A stretch of DNA of 64,000 nucleotides from Anthocerotibacter panamensis C109. Its GTDB lineage: Bacteria > Cyanobacteriota > Cyanobacteriia > Gloeobacterales > Anthocerotibacteraceae. A program made the position numbers and the translations under genes. The first letter of the stretch is position 1, and each line of letters starts with the position of its first letter. The notes beneath the pieces were generated by a model. That model worked only from the letters and a program-made list of their open reading frames with translations. It ran no database searches and was not told the origin of the DNA. Shown here in pieces: positions 60,259-64,000 of the stretch. The stretch is taken from assembly GCF_018389385.1 (NCBI RefSeq), contig NZ_CP062698.1, positions 2,111,501 to 2,175,500 on the forward strand. Reading direction: 5' to 3'.

Positions 60259-60641
60259 CTACGCGCGACTGCCGGTCAGGGCCTGGAGGTCGCGCTGGGC
60301 GTTTGCATAGGAGACATTGGCACTCAAGCGTACACAGCATGGCTCCAGCCAGGGGCTCAGTTGGGTGGAGGACTTGACCTTCAGTTTCTGCGCTTGGGCC
60401 TCCGTCAAGGTTAGGGTGCCAAGACAGCTTTTGAGCTTTCGTTCGCGCCCACGGGTGGTCTGAGTGCTGGTGCGGATAAAAAAAGGGCGCCTTGCGGGCT
60501 GATGTGCTCGATTACCTGCTGGCGTACGGTCAGTTCCAGGGATTCCAGGGACGCAAGGTGCTCACTGGGCGTGTCTTTATAGAGAATGGCTACGATTTCT
60601 TGAACACAGGCATCCAGGCGCTTGGCGTCTTCGGGTGTCAT
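60259..60641 (-). mobile_element. ISKra4-family transposase N-terminal remnant
   Basis: Frame 0 starts MTPEDAKRLDACVQEIVAIL, continues SLELTVRQQVIEHISPQ and reaches a seven-T run (minus strand) at 60478-60484. A -1 shift there continues IRTSTQTTRGRERKLKSCLG, LTEAQAQKLKV and LEPCCVRLSANVSYANAQRD to LQALTG, which is the N-terminal pattern of ISKra4-type transposases. The frame then stops (TAG at 60259-60261), so about two thirds or more of the protein, including the catalytic domain, is missing. No terminal inverted repeats were identified. Confidence 0.7.
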
Positions 60642-60774
60642 CGATAGGTTCCCCGGCTAGCTTTACCCTTTTACTGTGCCCTATTTACAAAACTGGGATG
60701 CTCCCCCTGCTGGCTTCCATAAAAGTAAATTTCGTTAATTGGCTCAAGGGGTAACACCGGAGTCAAGATGCTTG
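60642..60774. other. Spacer between two transposase remnants
   Basis: About 130 bases with no ORF, no clear inverted repeat and no target-site duplication. Probably residual insertion-sequence DNA or original intergenic DNA. Confidence 0.3.
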
Positions 60775-61098
60775 CTACATAGGTCTTTTAACCTCCAGCC
60801 CTCGCTGATGGTATTTCGCCTTTCGTCGATAGCCTGCTTTGATGAACAATAACTCTGTAATCAATTCCTCCCGCTCTATCTCCGTCTAATGCTGTCCATA
60901 TAGACCCGTTTTGAAGGTGCTCGTTCGCCGCTCTTGCCGCTTGCTTTCTTGCTTGCGACTAACATATTGTTCTATTTTTAGTTGCTGGATGCGCATGCCA
61001 TGCAGCAGCGTACTCGTGTAGGCTATGCATAGCAATACCATCATTCGCTGCAAGCGCTTGCGCCCTGCTTTACAATCTTCCAAATTGTATCCTCCCAA
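60775..61098 (-). mobile_element. IS4-family transposase C-terminal remnant
   Basis: The leftward frame reads GGYNLEDCKAGRKRLQRMMV, then IAYTSTLLHGMRIQQLKIEQ, YVSRKQESKRQERR and TGLYGQH, the segment that follows the DDE glutamate in cyanobacterial IS4-type transposases. An in-frame TAG (60886-60888) interrupts it, and the frame then resumes with EREELITELLFIKAGYRRKA and YHQRGLEVKRPM, matching the family's C terminus. The catalytic part is missing, so it is dead. It overlaps no functional gene. Confidence 0.72.
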
Positions 61099-61148
61099 AA
61101 GTCCAGGTATTGTTCTCGAAAGGCGACGCTCTGCGGGCGAAGCGATGA

Positions 61149-62846
61149 CTAACCCTGACAGAAAATATGCACATCCCAAGCGCTCAGTTCGACTTCTACC
61201 CGACGCTCCATCACCCTCAGTTCGTAGTCGCGCGTCCACTCGTGCCAGGGTCCATCTTCAGGAAAATGAGCGACTTGATAGCAGCCTAGATAACCATCGC
61301 CGAGATGGGCGACCACCGCCACTTGAGAACCGCTGTCGTTGTAGCGGACATAGGCAAGGACTTTATGGTTGGGATCGACATGAAAGAACGCGCAGTTCGC
61401 CGTCCATAGAGCCGGAGTAGCACGGCGCAGAGCAATCAGCCCCCGATAGCGCTCCAGAAGGGCACGCGGCTGTTTTTGGTCAAGCAGAGACCAGTCCAAG
61501 GGATGTACCTGCTCGTCTTGAGGATATGCCTGTCCAAGAGCCTGCCCCTGATAGAGCATCGGGATACCCACCGAGGTAAACAGCAATGCCGCCGCACATT
61601 CCAGACGTCGAAAAGCCCCAGTTTCATCTTTCCTCGCCTCGATCAGGCGTTGGTGCAGGCGCGGCTTGTCGTGGTTCTCATAAAAATTGACCGCGTTGGC
61701 GGGACCAGAGTAGCCGTGGTGGACGGGATTGATTGCATTGACAATCTGATCGGGGCTGAATTGGTCACAGACGAGCAAATCGTGGATCATCCAGTAGTAG
61801 GTCTCGTGATAGGCTCCATCCACCGGACCATCCGCATCAGCAATCGTAGGCTTTTCGGGGATGTGCTCGGCGACGACGTAGAAGGGCTTAACCCCAGCCA
61901 TATGCTTGGCACGGCGGGCGACCTCTGCTAAAAAGTCAAAGTTGCGGATTTGGCGCGCTGCGTCGATGCGGTAGCCGTCAATGTGGTACTCACGGACCCA
62001 AAACTCCGCCAGTTCATAGAGGAATTCCCGAGCAGGGTAGCGTTGATATTTCGGGTCATAAAATTCCAGGTTAAACTTCGGTCCCCAGATGTTGCCCGGA
62101 TCGTCGGGTTCCGTCCCCGGCGCATAGAACCAATAGGTAAAGTCGATGCGGGTGAGGGGATTGTCCTGTTCGCTGTGGTTGAGGACGATATCCAGCATGA
62201 CGCGGATGCCCCGACCATGACATGCGTCGATGAAATACTTCAAGTCCTCTGGCAGACCATAGGAGGATTCCGGGGCAAAAGGATGGCGGGGATTGTAGCC
62301 CCAATAGCAGGCACCGGGATATTCGCTGATGGGCATCAGTTGGACGCAGTTGATCCCCAGGTCTCGGAGATAGTCGAGATGCTGCGTAGCTGCGCGGTAG
62401 CCGCCGCCAAAGGCATTGATGTGCAGCTCATAGATCACCAGCCGGTCATCTCCAGACAGCGGTACTCCATCTTGCTGCCAGCTATATTCATCCAGGATAC
62501 GCTGTCCGTTTTTGATGCGGATGACCGCATTTTCCGCCGCAATCTGCGTCGCTTTTGGGTCGGCGAAAGACACCCATTGGTCCTTACAAAAAAAACTTTT
62601 GGAGCAGACGTAGAACTTATATTCGTACACTCCATCCGGCAGAGGTACCTCGGTAGAATAGACCCCGTGCCGGTCGCGCTTCATCGGCAACTCTTTCCAG
62701 CCCGAGAAAGAACCCATGAGCGCTGCTTGCGTATTGTAGGGAGCCAGGAGTTCAAAACGAATTTTGGGAGGAGCTTTGGGTTTGTTTCTTCGGGGCTTGG
62801 CAGTCTTACGAGCAGCACCTAAGGGAGTCGTTTTTTGAGGAGTCAT
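61149..62846 (-). CDS. GH13 family glycosidase with N-terminal CBM48-like domain
   Basis: A 565-aa alpha-glucan-active enzyme. After a basic N terminus (APLGAARKTAKPRRNKPK-like), an Ig-like carbohydrate module follows (APYNTQAALMGSFSGWKELP, 35-115). The GH13 barrel has DIVLNHSE (219-226), nucleophile D295 in HIDGYRIDAARQ, acid E327 in FYVVAEHIPEKP and D394 in YENHDKPR. The layout resembles glycogen branching or debranching-type enzymes and maltooligosyl hydrolases, but residues deciding specificity were not resolved. It probably works on storage glucan. The IS remnants lie just downstream. Confidence 0.9.
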   Translation of the reverse strand: MTPQKTTPLGAARKTAKPRRNKPKAPPKIRFELLAPYNTQAALMGSFSGWKELPMKRDRHGVYSTEVPLPDGVYEYKFYVCSKSFFCKDQWVSFADPKATQIAAENAVIRIKNGQRILDEYSWQQDGVPLSGDDRLVIYELHINAFGGGYRAATQHLDYLRDLGINCVQLMPISEYPGACYWGYNPRHPFAPESSYGLPEDLKYFIDACHGRGIRVMLDIVLNHSEQDNPLTRIDFTYWFYAPGTEPDDPGNIWGPKFNLEFYDPKYQRYPAREFLYELAEFWVREYHIDGYRIDAARQIRNFDFLAEVARRAKHMAGVKPFYVVAEHIPEKPTIADADGPVDGAYHETYYWMIHDLLVCDQFSPDQIVNAINPVHHGYSGPANAVNFYENHDKPRLHQRLIEARKDETGAFRRLECAAALLFTSVGIPMLYQGQALGQAYPQDEQVHPLDWSLLDQKQPRALLERYRGLIALRRATPALWTANCAFFHVDPNHKVLAYVRYNDSGSQVAVVAHLGDGYLGCYQVAHFPEDGPWHEWTRDYELRVMERRVEVELSAWDVHIFCQG

Positions 62847-62936
62847 GACTTGCCTCCAAGTATCAGAGCATGCTGAAGCCAGCCCTACTTAACCAGGAAA
62901 GCCTAAGTACACACATCCACTCAGAGATACAGTTTT

Positions 62937-63980
62937 TTATTTCGTCCGCTGAACAATGAAATCAGCCAGTTGTTCCAAAAGTTGGCACTGTTGCGGCACT
63001 TCATGGAGTTGTGGGATAACAGCTTTGGCCCGTTCGACATATGCCCCAGCCCTCGCCCAGGAATAATCTAGCGCCCCGCTCTCGACAAAGACCTGTTTGA
63101 TCTGCTCGACTTGTGTAGGTGTGACCTCCGGCGAGCCATAGGCTTCATCCAAGAGCGCACGCTGACCGGGTGTGCAGTGGCTCCGGGCGTAGTTGATGAG
63201 CAGGGTGACCTTGCCTTCTTGAATATCAGACACCACCGACTTACCCACTTCCTCCGGGCGACCAAAGACCCCCAGAATATCGTCCCGGATCTGAAAAGCA
63301 AGACCCAGATTCTCCCCAAATACGCTCAGTTTGTCCAACAGTGAGGCATCTGCCCCACCGAGAATGGCACCTAGATGGAGCGGTCCTGTAATCGTGTACC
63401 AAGCGGTTTTGAAGCGGAAGATCGTCAGAATATCCGTCTCCTGCGCCTCCCCCTGCACATAGGGCAGTTCGACATCGAGCAGTTCGCCCAAAGCCGTCTG
63501 GAGAATCGTGTGGGTAAACGACTGAACGGCAAGTCCCCGCTCGCGGTCCGGGAAATCACTCTGAGCCAACAGTTGCATCGACAAGAAAAAACCTACATCC
63601 CCCAGACAAATACTCTGCGAGACACCGTAGTGGTCGCCCGCCCGGAGACTGAGCAGTTTGTGAAGCGTAGGCTGACCCCGCCTGAGGTCACTCTTATCGA
63701 TGATGTCGTCATGGGCGAGCACTGCGGTCTGAAAAAGTTCAAAAGCCACCGCCGGTTTGAGGATTTCTGGGGTGTAGGTAGCTGCGGTGAGTTCGTAGCC
63801 CAACTTGACGAGGGTGCCCCGAGAGCGTTTGCCCCCGCGACAAGCCGAGGCAAAGCTCTCAGCCAGAGGCAGCAGCCGGGGCGAGATCTGGGCTGTCTCG
63901 TGGAGCCAAGTATGGAGGAAGGTCTCCAGGGCTTGATCGATGTCGGCGGCGGTGCTCTTGAGGTAGTGTGCAAAGTCCAT
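62937..63980 (-). CDS. Polyprenyl (geranylgeranyl-type) diphosphate synthase
   Basis: A 347-aa trans-isoprenyl diphosphate synthase joining IPP to allylic diphosphates. The first Asp-rich motif is LAHDDIIDKSDLRRGQPT (D91, D92, D95). The second reads FQIRDDILGVFGRPEEVGKS (D233, D234, then ILG), where cyanobacterial CrtE and the long-chain synthases have DDILD. This DDxLGxFG variant is typical of actinobacterial and deinococcal enzymes, so origin by transfer is possible. Chain length (C20 or longer) is not predicted with confidence; Ala and Phe (AVAFELFQTAV) sit at the chain-length positions. The leftward start lies near the window's end. Confidence 0.9.
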   Translation of the reverse strand: MDFAHYLKSTAADIDQALETFLHTWLHETAQISPRLLPLAESFASACRGGKRSRGTLVKLGYELTAATYTPEILKPAVAFELFQTAVLAHDDIIDKSDLRRGQPTLHKLLSLRAGDHYGVSQSICLGDVGFFLSMQLLAQSDFPDRERGLAVQSFTHTILQTALGELLDVELPYVQGEAQETDILTIFRFKTAWYTITGPLHLGAILGGADASLLDKLSVFGENLGLAFQIRDDILGVFGRPEEVGKSVVSDIQEGKVTLLINYARSHCTPGQRALLDEAYGSPEVTPTQVEQIKQVFVESGALDYSWARAGAYVERAKAVIPQLHEVPQQCQLLEQLADFIVQRTK

Positions 63981-64000
63981 GTCAGCTTCCTGTCTGCGGC

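Noticed and set aside
61950-62822. Long antisense frame (290 codons) inside the GH13 gene
   Set aside because: Mirror of a well-supported GH13 coding sequence on the minus strand; composition is low in conserved patterns and it has no ribosome site.
1-64000. CRISPR array, tRNA genes, prophage or plasmid functions
   Set aside because: No regularly spaced repeats, no tRNA-like T-loops with paired arms, and no integrase, phage or partition genes were seen in the window.

Overview
The window is a gene-dense stretch of chromosome from a photosynthetic cyanobacterium. Several genes belong to families confined or nearly confined to cyanobacteria and plastids: crr6 (NDH-1 assembly), ycf35 and ycf46, a cyAbrB-type regulator, FurA, a DUF2301 membrane protein, a TIGR03492 lipid-A-disaccharide-synthase-like protein and the efp-accB pair. 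GC content looks close to 55-57% by eye. That would fit an early-branching lineage of the Gloeobacter/Anthocerotibacter kind, but this is inference: no rRNA gene or photosystem core gene is present to settle it.

Layout. 0-10 kb: an OmpR-type response regulator, small unknown genes, a 1184-residue AsmA-like protein, fructose-1,6-bisphosphatase, a YqeY-like protein, a pirin and CinA. 10-14 kb: aroQ-crr6-aroK and a secreted protein. 14-18 kb: a large membrane glycosyltransferase, a cyAbrB regulator and a PIG-L deacetylase. 18-24 kb: rubredoxin, a DUF1800-DUF1501 pair, an ABC-F ATPase, FUN14 and family-4 uracil-DNA glycosylase. 24-31 kb: a ferritin-like protein, a DUF4915/TIGR03032 protein, a TonB-dependent receptor, ispF and an RNB exoribonuclease. 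31-39 kb: DUF427, thyX, a DprA/SLOG-like protein, membrane proteins, a lipid kinase, hemA and a ribbon-helix-helix/ycf46/ycf35 cluster. 39-47.6 kb: cobA, furA, glyA-map, rpsT, an aldehyde dehydrogenase, the TIGR03492 protein and larE. 48-58 kb: rnpB (RNase P RNA), mtnP, a Deg-type protease with DUF2301, a degenerate transglutaminase, efp-accB-methyltransferase, a sigma factor and ylqD. 58-64 kb: tadA, an ArsA/Get3 ATPase with an Hsp20-like tail, a patch of transposase and gene remnants, a GH13 glycosidase and a polyprenyl diphosphate synthase.

Functional threads. Tetrapyrrole supply is represented by hemA and cobA; iron handling by furA, the TonB-dependent receptor and the ferritin-like protein; isoprenoids by ispF and the prenyl synthase; carbon metabolism by fbp and the GH13 enzyme; aromatic amino acids by aroQ and aroK; one-carbon and nucleotide metabolism by glyA, thyX and mtnP. 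Genes are tightly packed, several convergent pairs overlap at their 3' ends, and GTG or TTG starts are common.

There is no CRISPR array, prophage, obvious defence island or recognisable tRNA. The least ordinary parts are: the remnant patch at 60.0-61.1 kb, which includes an ISKra4-like transposase fragment whose two frames meet at a U-UUU-UUA heptamer; a transglutaminase-like membrane protein lacking the catalytic Cys and His; a serine hydroxymethyltransferase with an insertion beside the active site; a prenyl synthase with a variant second Asp motif; a glycosyltransferase with a long charged Pro-rich tail; and several short ORFs with palindromic DNA at or before their starts. I do not see a clearly new multi-gene system.
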